Shown here one piece after another: positions 29,466 through 36,907 of a stretch of DNA of 64,000 bases. Numbering within the stretch: position 1 is the stretch's first letter; each line of letters begins with the position of its first letter. The notes beneath the pieces are model-generated. The model made no database searches. It was given only the letters and a program-made list of their open reading frames with translations, and was not told where the DNA came from. Both the position numbers and the translations under genes were made by a program. Location: contig JAEEXZ010000006.1 in the NCBI GenBank assembly GCA_016288055.1, positions 1 through 64,000 of the forward strand, given 5' to 3'. Origin of the DNA: Bacteroidales bacterium (GTDB taxonomy: Bacteria > Bacteroidota > Bacteroidia > Bacteroidales > UBA932).

Positions 29466-31265
29466 TTACTCCTGTGCCTCCTCTGCCTCTTTGGCACGGA
29501 TCTGTGCCTTCAACTCTTCCAACTTGGCCTTGGCGGCATCTATTCTTTCTTGCATCTGCGCTTTCAGTTTCTCCGCGCCCTTGGAAAGGCCGAAGAAACC
29601 GATATTGTTTTCATAGGTCTGAATCTCCGACTGCAGGGCGTTGAACTGCTCCTTCAGGCGGTCGGTCTCCGTCATGGGACGACGCTCACGGCCGGCGCCA
29701 CGCTCCGGGCGACGGGGTCCGCGGCTGCCGAAGCCAGGGAACTTGGAAGACATGGCTTCCTTGTAGGCGGCCTGGATGGCATCCTTCTCCTTGAAGGGAA
29801 CAAAGCCGATGGCGTTCCACTTTTCGGCAAAAGACTTCTGGGCATCGGCATCTTTGTCGGCCGCAGGTTCGTAGGCCTTGATCTCCTCGATGAGGGCCTT
29901 CTTGGCGGCGAGGTTGGCGCTCAGGCTGCCCTGCCCGTCGGGACGGTTGTCGCGCGCGGTGAAGAAGGCGTCGCAGGCGGCACGGAAACGCTTCCAGATT
30001 TGCTCGCTCTTCTTGCGGGGCACGGCGCCGATCTCCTTCCACTGACGCTGCAGTTCGATGAGACGGTCGCTGGTAGCCTTCCAGTCGGTGCTGTCCTTGA
30101 GGGACTCGGCCTCTTCGATGATGGCCATCTTCTTCGAGAGATTCTCGTTCATGCTGTCCTTGAACTCGGAGAAACTGGCTCTCTTGCGCTCGAAGAACTT
30201 GTCGCAGGCAGCGCGGAAGCGGTCATAGATCTTCTGGTTCTCCTTGCGGGTGGCGAAGCCGATGGAACGCCACTTGGCCTGGATTTCCTCGATTTCCTTG
30301 CTCAGCGTGTTCCACTGGGAAGAAGATGTGATTTCGCGGCCAGCAATCTCCTCCACCTGCTCGCACAGAGCGGTCTTGGCCTCGAGATTGCCCTGCTGCT
30401 GGGCCTTCATTTCCTCGAAGTGGGCCTGATAGCGCTTATTGATGACGGAAGTGGCCACGCGGAAGCGCTCCCAGATTTCCTCGCGGAATTCCTTGGCGAC
30501 GGGGCCCAGGTCCTTCCACTGCTCGTGGAGCTTCTGGAGTTCCTTGAAGGCTTCCACCACGTCTTCGTCCGCGGCGAGGGCTTCCGCCTGCTCGCAGAAT
30601 GCGGTCTTGGCCTCGAGGTTCTTCTTGAAGTCCAGGTCACGGAGTTCGCGGTTGATATCCACCAGGTCGTAGAACTTGGTGATGTAGAGCTGGTAGGTGT
30701 CGTTTACGTCGCGGAAATTCTGCTGAGGAACGGGGCCTATCTCGCGCCAGCGGTTCTGGATATCGCGGAACTTGGGGAAGGCGTCCTTCATGTCTCCGGG
30801 CTCTTCCACCAGGGTCTTGAGCTCTTCGATGACGGCCTGCTTCTTGGCAAGGTTCTCTTCACGGAGGGCATCCTGCTCCCGGTTATATTCGGCCCGCTCT
30901 TTCTTGAATTCCATGTAAAGCGCCTTGAAACCGGCCTCGATGGCGGCGAAGGGGCTCACAGGGCCACTCTGCATGGGTACGGTGGCGTCTTCAGCGGGAG
31001 TGTTTTCATCGGGTTCCTCAACCTCGGCGTCTTCGCCGGCGGCCGCTTTCTCCTTGGAAAGCTTTTTATAGAAGGCAGACTTGATGGCTTCTGCCTCTTT
31101 GAACCGCTTCATGCGGTCTTCACTGTCTTTCAATTCCTGGAACAGGGTGGTGAGTTCGGCGAGGGTCTTTTCTGCAAAGTTCACCGTTTCTTCGACAGCC
31201 TGTTCTACGTTCTGGGCTACATCTGCGGCCACTTCCTGGACCACAGGCTTCAATTCTTCACTCAT
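29466..31265 (-). CDS. DUF349 repeat protein
   Basis: A 599-residue, highly charged, almost wholly helical protein containing about five tandem DUF349 units, recognisable by repeated W..IG.VP blocks such as RWREIGPVPQQNFRDVN, QWKDLGPVAKEF and RQWKEIGAVPRKKSEQIW. The N-terminal 100 residues are acidic and low in complexity. The family is common in Bacteroidota and of unknown role; no enzyme motif is visible. It heads an operon with yidC and yggS. Confidence 0.85.
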   Translation of the reverse strand: MSEELKPVVQEVAADVAQNVEQAVEETVNFAEKTLAELTTLFQELKDSEDRMKRFKEAEAIKSAFYKKLSKEKAAAGEDAEVEEPDENTPAEDATVPMQSGPVSPFAAIEAGFKALYMEFKKERAEYNREQDALREENLAKKQAVIEELKTLVEEPGDMKDAFPKFRDIQNRWREIGPVPQQNFRDVNDTYQLYITKFYDLVDINRELRDLDFKKNLEAKTAFCEQAEALAADEDVVEAFKELQKLHEQWKDLGPVAKEFREEIWERFRVATSVINKRYQAHFEEMKAQQQGNLEAKTALCEQVEEIAGREITSSSQWNTLSKEIEEIQAKWRSIGFATRKENQKIYDRFRAACDKFFERKRASFSEFKDSMNENLSKKMAIIEEAESLKDSTDWKATSDRLIELQRQWKEIGAVPRKKSEQIWKRFRAACDAFFTARDNRPDGQGSLSANLAAKKALIEEIKAYEPAADKDADAQKSFAEKWNAIGFVPFKEKDAIQAAYKEAMSSKFPGFGSRGPRRPERGAGRERRPMTETDRLKEQFNALQSEIQTYENNIGFFGLSKGAEKLKAQMQERIDAAKAKLEELKAQIRAKEAEEAQE

Positions 31266-31299
31266 GCGTTAAATTGAGATTAGGTTAAACATTAACTCA

Positions 31300-31307
31300 C
31301 AAATATA
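31300..31307 (-). promoter_or_regulatory. Promoter -7 box of the DUF349-yidC-yggS operon
   Basis: TATATTTG on the minus strand, 34 bp before the DUF349 start, back to back with the trmD promoter. Confidence 0.6.
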
Positions 31308-31330
31308 ATAAAAATCCGCTAAAAAAATGC

Positions 31331-31338
31331 TACTTTTG
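31331..31338 (+). promoter_or_regulatory. Promoter -7 box of trmD
   Basis: TACTTTTG, 19 bp ahead of the trmD ATG. Confidence 0.6.
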
Positions 31339-31357
31339 CAGATACAACAGAAAAAGC

Positions 31358-32038
31358 ATGCTCAGAATAGATATCATCACCGTCGTCCCCGAATTGCTGG
31401 ACAGTCCGCTCAGCTACTCCATCCCCGGCCGTGCCGTCAAGAAAGGCCTGGTCGAAATCCATGTGCACGACCTGCGCAAATACGGATTGGGCAGCCGGCA
31501 GACCGTGGACGACTATTCCTACGGCGGAGACGCCGGCATGGTGATGATGGTGGAGCCTGTATTCAACTGCATCAGCGAGCTCAAGGCCCAGCGCCACTAC
31601 GACGAGGTCATCTACATGGCCCCGGACGGAGAAGTGCTCACCCAGGGCATTGCCAACGAGCTTTCCCTCAAGGAGAACATCATCATTCTGTGCGGCCACT
31701 ACAAAGGAATTGACGAGCGCATCCGCGAGCATCTGGTCACCCGCGAGATCTCCGTGGGAGACTTCGTGGTGAGCGGTGGCGAAATCCCCGCCGCCCTCCT
31801 GGCCGACAGCATCATCCGCCTGGTTCCGGGCGTGCTCACCGACGAGACATCGGCCCTGTCGGACTCCTTCCAGGACGGCCTGGTGTCCCCGCCCGTGTAC
31901 ACGCGTCCGGCGGAGTTCAACGGCTGGAAGGTGCCGGACGTCCTCCTGAGCGGCAATCCCAAGCTCATCCGCGCCTGGCAGGACGAGAAAGCCGTCGAGC
32001 GCACACGCGAAAGAAGGCCTTCCCTGCTGGGAGAATAA
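31358..32038 (+). CDS. trmD: tRNA (guanine37-N1)-methyltransferase
   Basis: A 226-residue SPOUT methyltransferase that methylates G37 next to the anticodon using S-adenosylmethionine, preventing +1 frameshifts. The knot region shows ILCGHYKGIDERI, then VSGGEIPAALLADSIIRL, and the C-terminal PAEFNGWKVPDVLLSGN segment. It stands alone here, without rimM or rplS. A bidirectional terminator follows 12 bp after the stop. Confidence 0.96.
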   Translation: MLRIDIITVVPELLDSPLSYSIPGRAVKKGLVEIHVHDLRKYGLGSRQTVDDYSYGGDAGMVMMVEPVFNCISELKAQRHYDEVIYMAPDGEVLTQGIANELSLKENIIILCGHYKGIDERIREHLVTREISVGDFVVSGGEIPAALLADSIIRLVPGVLTDETSALSDSFQDGLVSPPVYTRPAEFNGWKVPDVLLSGNPKLIRAWQDEKAVERTRERRPSLLGE

Positions 32039-32049
32039 AGGCCGATATA

Positions 32050-32188
32050 CAAAAAATCAGGCTCGCAATCACTGCGAGCCTGATTTTTTGGTTAGTTAGT
32101 AGTGTATTCTTACCTTAAGAAGAAGGTTAATTAGTTGGTTAGAAGATGCGTTTTAACAGGAGAGAACGGGAGGATTCTCCCGTCCTCT
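32050..32188 (-). ncRNA. Candidate small RNA downstream of the TonB receptor gene
   Basis: A roughly 139-nt transcript is predicted. Its 5' end is a 12-bp hairpin (plus-strand arms 32161-32172 and 32177-32188, four-base loop) that would begin exactly at the start site expected from the promoter at 32193-32223. A mostly unpaired pyrimidine-rich middle follows, with a small TTCTTA/TAAGAA hairpin, and it ends in the strong terminator at 32051-32089. No open reading frame of useful size is present. It could also accumulate by processing of the receptor mRNA 3' UTR. I do not recognise a named family. Confidence 0.6.
32051..32089. terminator. Bidirectional intrinsic terminator
   Basis: A 17-bp perfect stem (arms 32051-32067 and 32073-32089, core CAGGCTCGCA) with loop ATCAC and six A/T on either end. 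It can stop trmD on the plus strand and, on the minus strand, both the TonB receptor message and the small RNA candidate. Confidence 0.92.
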
Positions 32189-32192
32189 GATG

Positions 32193-32223
32193 CAAAGGTA
32201 AAATAAGTTTTTTAATCTGCAAA
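32193..32223 (-). promoter_or_regulatory. Full consensus promoter of the small RNA candidate
   Basis: On the minus strand TTTG (32220-32223), a 19-bp spacer, then TACCTTTG (32193-32200). This is the complete Bacteroidota -33/-7 arrangement, one of the best matches in the window. It faces a region with no protein gene. Confidence 0.75.
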
Positions 32224-32257
32224 ATTTTTTAAACTTATTTTGATTAAATAAAATATT

Positions 32258-34447
32258 TTAAAAACTATAACTCAACTCGAGCATGAAATTAATTGGCGCC
32301 TGAGGGTAAACGCCTGACCCTGTGGCAATATCGCCGGATGCCTCGTCATACGACTCCCAGCGCCATCCTGCGGCATAGTACTGGCGGTTGAAGAGATTGT
32401 TGACATAGGCCGACAGGTGCAGGTCTCCGTGGCGAAGCTTGAATTCCTGGCTGGCGGAAAGGCCGGCGACAAAATATTCCGGGACGGCCAGATTATCCCG
32501 ACCCGTGTTGTCAAGATACTGCTTTCCCACATACTTTCCGTTCCAGGAAATGTCCATCCCTTTCCAGGGAAACACCGTCGCCCGGAACATGGCGATCACA
32601 GAAGGCGACATGAGCATGGTGGAACGGCCGTAATTCACCGGGAACGTCCGGCCCGAATCGTCCCCGTACGGGACATAGGAAGTATAATCCGCAATCTGAT
32701 TCACCGAGAAAGTGGAATTGTGGTCCAGACGCAGCCAGCTGCAGGGCTTCCAGCCCAGGGCCAGTTCCACGCCGCGGCGCCAGGCGCGCGGGACGTTCTC
32801 CTTGATGGCATAGCCGGAAGAGGACAGGCGGCCGGTCTCCAGCAGCATATCATAGTATTCCATGGCATAGACATTGGCCGAGAAAACCACCTCGCGGCCG
32901 CTAAATGCATAACCGGCCTCGTAGTCCACCATGCTTTCCGGCTTGATGTCCAGACCGGAGCCTTTCACGTTCTCCTTGATGTCTCCCCTGCCCGGTTCGC
33001 GGTGACCCAGCGCCACGGAAGCATAGAGCCTGTGAGCGTTCCAATGGGCGGTGACACCGGCGCGGGGATTGAAGAAACCCCAGTTGCGGCGATAGTTCAG
33101 GCGGTCTTCCTCGCGGGCGCCGTACTCCAGCCAGTCGTCATCCACGCCGTTGAGCGCATAGCGGATATTGCGGTACTGGAAATCCGTGTAGGTGGTGAGC
33201 CAGGAGAAAGGGCTGTATTCGGTGCGCAGGAAAGCGCTCAGGTCCTCCTTCCGGCCCAGATTGTCATACCAGTCCACGCCGGGGCGGGACTCGCCCGTCT
33301 CCTTCACCCACAGGACCTCGCCCCAGTGGCCGCCACGGTACCAGCTGGCATTCACCCCGGCGGTCATCTTCAACCGGCTGGCCGTGAAAGCCAGGGAGGA
33401 ATTCACCACAAAGAGGTCGTTGTCCATCTTTTTCTGATAGATCATGTCGCTCACCGCCGGCTCATAATCCTTAGGGAAGCCGAAGCGCTTCAGCTTGCGG
33501 TCCGTCTTGTAGTACTCGTCGTAGCCGTCTCCGCGCGTATAATTGAAGGTATTGGACCAGGTTACCCGCTCCCCGAAGGCACGCGTATAGCTGAGCTGGA
33601 TGTGATGCTGGGCGTAGTTGTCGGTCTGATTGTCGTAGTAACAGGTATTCCCGTTCTCGTCCTTGTACTTACCGGCCCCATTGTATGTGGGGTCGATGTA
33701 GAACTGTTCCAGGTCAATTCCGTCCCAGGTGATGCCGCTCTTCTGGTTGCCCATCAGATAGGTCAGGCGCAGGGAACGGGGGCCGTGCAGCCAGCCCAAA
33801 ACCGCAAACAGGGACTGGGAGTTCACTTTGGCGTTGCGGATGTACCCGTCCGTGTGGCCCAGGTTGGCCGCCACGTTGAAGTACCACCCGCCGGGCAGAA
33901 GCCCCGTAGAGAAAGCCGCCGAGCCGATTCCGGTGCCGAAGGAGCCGGCGCTGAGATTGACGCGGCCGGCAGGATCCGCCCCCACGAAGGCCGTGCTCAT
34001 GTTAATGCTGGCGCCGAAGGCACCGGCACCGCTGGCCGATGTTCCCAGACCGCGCTGCACCTGCACGCTGGACAGCAGGGATGTAAGCGAAGGAATGTTC
34101 ACCCAGAAGACTTCCTGGCTCTCGGCGTCGTTCAGGGTGATACCGTTGAGCGTCACGTTGATCTGGGAGCCCTTGGAACCGCGGATGGTCATGGACGAGT
34201 TGCCCAGCCCGTTGCCGCCCTCATGGTAAGTCACCACCGACGGCAGCAGGTTCAGCGCCATGGGCAGCGAATGGGAAGGGTCGGCCGATTCAAGATCGGC
34301 TTTTCCGACGGAAGTAAAAGTGACAGGAGTGTTTCCTGCGGCACGGGAGGCCGATACGACAACCGAGTCCAGACGCTCGGTCTTTTCCTGCGCCGCAGCG
34401 CAGAGGGGCAGCACGCTGAGCGCTGCCAGAAGCAGTGTTTTTTTCAT
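32258..34447 (-). CDS. TonB-dependent outer-membrane receptor, probably for thiamine or a thiamine precursor
   Basis: A 729-residue receptor with a signal peptide (MKKTLLLAALSVLPLCAAA), a TonB-box-like RLDSVVVSA, a plug domain (about 25-140, with MTIRGSKGSQINVTLNGI) and a 22-strand barrel ending in the aromatic motif ELSYSF. It imports a scarce ligand across the outer membrane using TonB energy. The TPP riboswitch directly upstream makes thiamine or a related compound the likely cargo. No SusD-like partner follows, which argues against glycan uptake. The gene reads toward the small RNA candidate. Confidence 0.9.
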   Translation of the reverse strand: MKKTLLLAALSVLPLCAAAQEKTERLDSVVVSASRAAGNTPVTFTSVGKADLESADPSHSLPMALNLLPSVVTYHEGGNGLGNSSMTIRGSKGSQINVTLNGITLNDAESQEVFWVNIPSLTSLLSSVQVQRGLGTSASGAGAFGASINMSTAFVGADPAGRVNLSAGSFGTGIGSAAFSTGLLPGGWYFNVAANLGHTDGYIRNAKVNSQSLFAVLGWLHGPRSLRLTYLMGNQKSGITWDGIDLEQFYIDPTYNGAGKYKDENGNTCYYDNQTDNYAQHHIQLSYTRAFGERVTWSNTFNYTRGDGYDEYYKTDRKLKRFGFPKDYEPAVSDMIYQKKMDNDLFVVNSSLAFTASRLKMTAGVNASWYRGGHWGEVLWVKETGESRPGVDWYDNLGRKEDLSAFLRTEYSPFSWLTTYTDFQYRNIRYALNGVDDDWLEYGAREEDRLNYRRNWGFFNPRAGVTAHWNAHRLYASVALGHREPGRGDIKENVKGSGLDIKPESMVDYEAGYAFSGREVVFSANVYAMEYYDMLLETGRLSSSGYAIKENVPRAWRRGVELALGWKPCSWLRLDHNSTFSVNQIADYTSYVPYGDDSGRTFPVNYGRSTMLMSPSVIAMFRATVFPWKGMDISWNGKYVGKQYLDNTGRDNLAVPEYFVAGLSASQEFKLRHGDLHLSAYVNNLFNRQYYAAGWRWESYDEASGDIATGSGVYPQAPINFMLELSYSF

Positions 34448-34449
34448 TT

Positions 34450-34528
34450 GTTCCTTACGGCGGTATCAACCGCATCAAGTTATGAGGGTGTAATCTCAAT
34501 CCGGAGTTTCCGGATACCCCTTTATTTC
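34450..34528 (-). promoter_or_regulatory. TPP (thiamine pyrophosphate) riboswitch
   Basis: On the minus strand the leader contains, in order, GGGGTATCC, TTGAGAT, ACACCC, ACTTGATGCGGTTGATACC and GCCGTAAGGAA. These are the conserved parts of the THI-box: P2/J2-3 with its (C/T)TGAGA, the ACCC turn, the P4/P5 arm and the closing GCGTA-GGAA side. It ends three bases from the receptor start, so control of translation is likely. No promoter box is seen between it and the upstream gene, so it may be read through from that gene. Confidence 0.9.
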
Positions 34529-34536
34529 CTTAGATC

Positions 34537-35283
34537 TTACTTTACAAGCTCAATCTGATACATCTTGGGCCAGTTCTTTCCAGTCAGGTAAATCTTTCCG
34601 GCCGCATCCACGGCGATGCCGTTCAGGACATCCGTGGCGCTGGTGTATTCCTCGTCGGGCAGCAGGCCGGTGCAGTCCACGGTGGCCTCCACCTTCCCCG
34701 TAGCGGGGTCGATGATGGCAATCATGTCCGTGAGATAGACGTTGGCCCAGATCTTTCCTTTAATATATTCCAGTTCGTTGAGGTTGCGGAGCGGACGGCC
34801 GTTCAGCGTAACCGGGAGTTTCTTCTCCAGCTTCAAGTTCCTGTCCAGGAAGAAGAGCGTGGCGCTGCCGTCGCTGGCAATGAGCCGCTTCCCGTCCGTA
34901 GTGAGGCCCCAGCCCTCGCGCGGATAACTCAGGGTTTCCTTGAAGGTAAGGGTGGCGGCGTCGTAGCGGAAGGCGACCTTGTTGGTCCAGGTGAGTACAT
35001 AGAGGTCCTTCCCCAGAATGGCGGAACCCTCTCCGAAGTACTTTTTGTTCAGCTTCTTCTCCACAATGGGTTTCCCCGACGCCAGGTCCACCGTGCGGAT
35101 GGAGCTGGTACCGTACTGGCCGGTGGTCTCGTAGAGGACTCCTTCATGGAAGAACAGGCCCTGGGTGTACGCCATCATGTCGTGCGGATAGGCCTTGACC
35201 ACTTTGGGCCGATACTGCTTCACCTGGGCCTGGGAGCAGGCGCAGACGGCAAGCAGGGAGAAGATGACAAACAGTTTTTTCAT
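34537..35283 (-). CDS. Glutaminyl-peptide cyclotransferase (beta-propeller type)
   Basis: A 248-residue exported protein with a lipoprotein-like signal (LLAVCACSQAQ). The fold is the five-bladed propeller of plant-type glutamine cyclotransferases, shown by YPHDMMAYTQGLFFHEGVLYETTGQYG, EGWGLTTDG, NELEYIKGKIWANV and DVLNGIAVDA. It converts N-terminal glutamine to pyroglutamate in the periplasm, where many Bacteroidota exported proteins expose Gln after signal cleavage. Start 35283 (MKKLFV) follows the promoter box; a start seven codons upstream would overlap it. Confidence 0.9.
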   Translation of the reverse strand: MKKLFVIFSLLAVCACSQAQVKQYRPKVVKAYPHDMMAYTQGLFFHEGVLYETTGQYGTSSIRTVDLASGKPIVEKKLNKKYFGEGSAILGKDLYVLTWTNKVAFRYDAATLTFKETLSYPREGWGLTTDGKRLIASDGSATLFFLDRNLKLEKKLPVTLNGRPLRNLNELEYIKGKIWANVYLTDMIAIIDPATGKVEATVDCTGLLPDEEYTSATDVLNGIAVDAAGKIYLTGKNWPKMYQIELVK

Positions 35284-35292
35284 TTCGGAGTG

Positions 35293-35300
35293 CAAAGATA
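35293..35300 (-). promoter_or_regulatory. Promoter -7 box of the glutaminyl cyclotransferase gene
   Basis: TATCTTTG on the minus strand, nine bases before the start codon at 35283 and eight bases after the stop of the upstream small gene. Confidence 0.6.
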
Positions 35301-35307
35301 GCAAAAA

Positions 35308-35478
35308 TTACATATCATCGGCCATTTCTTCCTCGCGGGTACGGTCGATTTCCTCGTCGAAGCCCTTCAGGGCGGCGAAAGGCGCGAACTGAGCGGCCCT
35401 GTCCTCCAGGGACATAGGCCTGTGCCGCTTCGAGACGGGATGCGGCAGATGGATGATATCGTCATAGGGGCCTTTCAT
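35308..35478 (-). CDS. 56-residue partner protein of the Y-family polymerase
   Basis: A short gene that overlaps the polymerase stop by four bases (ATGA). The protein starts [16 protein letters not shown] and contains [15 protein letters not shown] with an acidic tail. The same YDDIIxLPHxxS...RAAQFxPFAAL pattern is carried by small proteins next to UmuC/DinB-like polymerases in Firmicutes and Bacteroidota, as I recall, so it is likely a real conserved partner, perhaps YolD-like in role. Function is unknown; translational coupling to the polymerase suggests regulation of, or binding to, it. Confidence 0.7.
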   Translation of the reverse strand: MKGPYDDIIHLPHPVSKRHRPMSLEDRAAQFAPFAALKGFDEEIDRTREEEMADDM

Positions 35479-36842
35479 GCCTTGTGTCCTCCAATTTGAG
35501 CGTTTCTTTCACGGGTGGTGGCTCCATCCTCAAAGTTCATGCCCTTGAGGATGGCGTTCTTTCCGAACTTGCGCCGGATTTCCAGGATGGCCTCCTGCTG
35601 GCGACGTTCCTTCTCCAGGTCCACGGGCATCTCGTCGAAAAGGCCCAGCTGCAGGCCATCGGCCCGTTCCTGCGGCAGGACGTGCGAGGCGACGACATAG
35701 ATGCGCCGCACCGTGAGACGGGGATCGACGATGCGGTGGAAAAGCTCCATCGCCGCGCGCATGACAAGGGCGGTGGACGCCGTCGCGCCGGGAAGGTTCA
35801 CCGAGCCGTGGGCGGGTTTCGGCGTCGGGCGGCCGTACCAATCGGCCACGATAGCCCCGGAATAGCCCTTCGGCGAACCGCTTTCATAGCCGACATGCAG
35901 GACCAGCTGGTCCGTGACGAGCCGCTTCTCCACCAGGTCCAGCGTGAGAAGGTCCGTCATCTCGCGGACGATGAGGGCGGCCTCCTCGAACTTGTAGGGA
36001 CGCGTAAGCACCTGCCCGCTGGAGAGGCTGCTCGTGGAGGGCCGATAAGCCTTGATCTGCGCCATGGTGCAGGGCTCCCACCCCCAGGCATGGTCGATGA
36101 GCAGTTCCGCGTTCACGCCGAACTCGCGGTAAAGGGATTCCTCGTCGGAAAGGGAGCGCCGCGCGATGTCCCCCAGCGTATAGAGGCACATCTTCTCCAG
36201 CCTCGCCACCGTCCCCCGTCCGATGCGCCAAAAATCTGTCATGGGCCGATGCGTCCAGTATTTGCGCCGATAACTCTCCTCGTCCAGCGCCGCCACGCGC
36301 ACCCCGTCCTTGTCCGGTTCCTGATGCTTGGCCTCTACGTCCATCGCAATCTTGCACAGATACAGATTGGGGCCGATACCCGCCGTCGCGGTGATGCCCG
36401 TCTCCCGCAGCACCTCCCGCACCAGGCGCATGGCCAGGTCGTGCGGAGTGGTTGAATAGAGGCGCAGGTACTGCGTGGCGTCGATGAAAACTTCGTCGAT
36501 GGAATAGACATGGATGTCCTCCGGCGCGATGAAACGAAGGTAGATGCTGTAGATCCGGCTGCTTACCTCTATATAATAGCTCATCCGCGGCGGGGCGATG
36601 ATGAATTCGACGTCGGTGCCTCTCAATTTCTGATACACTTCGAAGAGACGTGCACGCCCCGGGATGCCGTAGGCTTTCAGCGACGGGGACACCGCCAGGC
36701 AGATGGTCTTGTCCGTGCGGGAGGCATCGGCCACCACCAGATTCGTCGTAAGCGGGTCCAGCCCTCTTGCGACGCATTCGGCCGAAGCGTAGAAGCTTTT
36801 CAAGTCGATGGCGATGTATGTCCGGTCTTGACGGGAATCCAT
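35475..36842 (-). CDS. Y-family DNA polymerase (UmuC/DinB-like, translesion synthesis)
   Basis: A 455-residue polymerase. The catalytic metal-binding residues lie in [14 protein letters not shown] (D13) and YSIDEVFID (the D-E pair near 113-114). A helix-hairpin-helix thumb follows ([22 protein letters not shown]), then a little-finger domain. It copies across damaged bases with low fidelity. Start 36842 is placed after a TAATTTTG box; the earlier in-frame start at 36863 would precede the box. I did not find an obvious LexA-type site, so DNA-damage control is unproven. Confidence 0.9.
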   Translation of the reverse strand: MDSRQDRTYIAIDLKSFYASAECVARGLDPLTTNLVVADASRTDKTICLAVSPSLKAYGIPGRARLFEVYQKLRGTDVEFIIAPPRMSYYIEVSSRIYSIYLRFIAPEDIHVYSIDEVFIDATQYLRLYSTTPHDLAMRLVREVLRETGITATAGIGPNLYLCKIAMDVEAKHQEPDKDGVRVAALDEESYRRKYWTHRPMTDFWRIGRGTVARLEKMCLYTLGDIARRSLSDEESLYREFGVNAELLIDHAWGWEPCTMAQIKAYRPSTSSLSSGQVLTRPYKFEEAALIVREMTDLLTLDLVEKRLVTDQLVLHVGYESGSPKGYSGAIVADWYGRPTPKPAHGSVNLPGATASTALVMRAAMELFHRIVDPRLTVRRIYVVASHVLPQERADGLQLGLFDEMPVDLEKERRQQEAILEIRRKFGKNAILKGMNFEDGATTRERNAQIGGHKA

Positions 36843-36851
36843 TTTCAAAGC

Positions 36852-36859
36852 CAAAATTA
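36852..36859 (-). promoter_or_regulatory. Promoter -7 box of the Y-family polymerase gene
   Basis: TAATTTTG on the minus strand, nine bases before the chosen ATG. Confidence 0.45.
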
Positions 36860-36907
36860 GCAATTATTGGAGAAAATTACTACCTTAGCCGCATCGTTTA
36901 CCGTCCT

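Noticed and set aside
28017..31277. A plus-strand open frame of more than 1,000 codons.
   Set aside because: It lies antisense to yidC and the DUF349 gene, has low-complexity His/Glu/Gly/Val-rich content typical of shadow frames in GC-rich DNA, and matches no family.
32050..32188. 6S RNA as an identity for the small RNA.
   Set aside because: The ends do not pair with each other and there is no central bubble within a long helix.
32417..34558. A plus-strand open frame of about 700 codons opposite the TonB receptor.
   Set aside because: The receptor on the other strand has a signal peptide, plug, barrel and riboswitch; the shadow has none.
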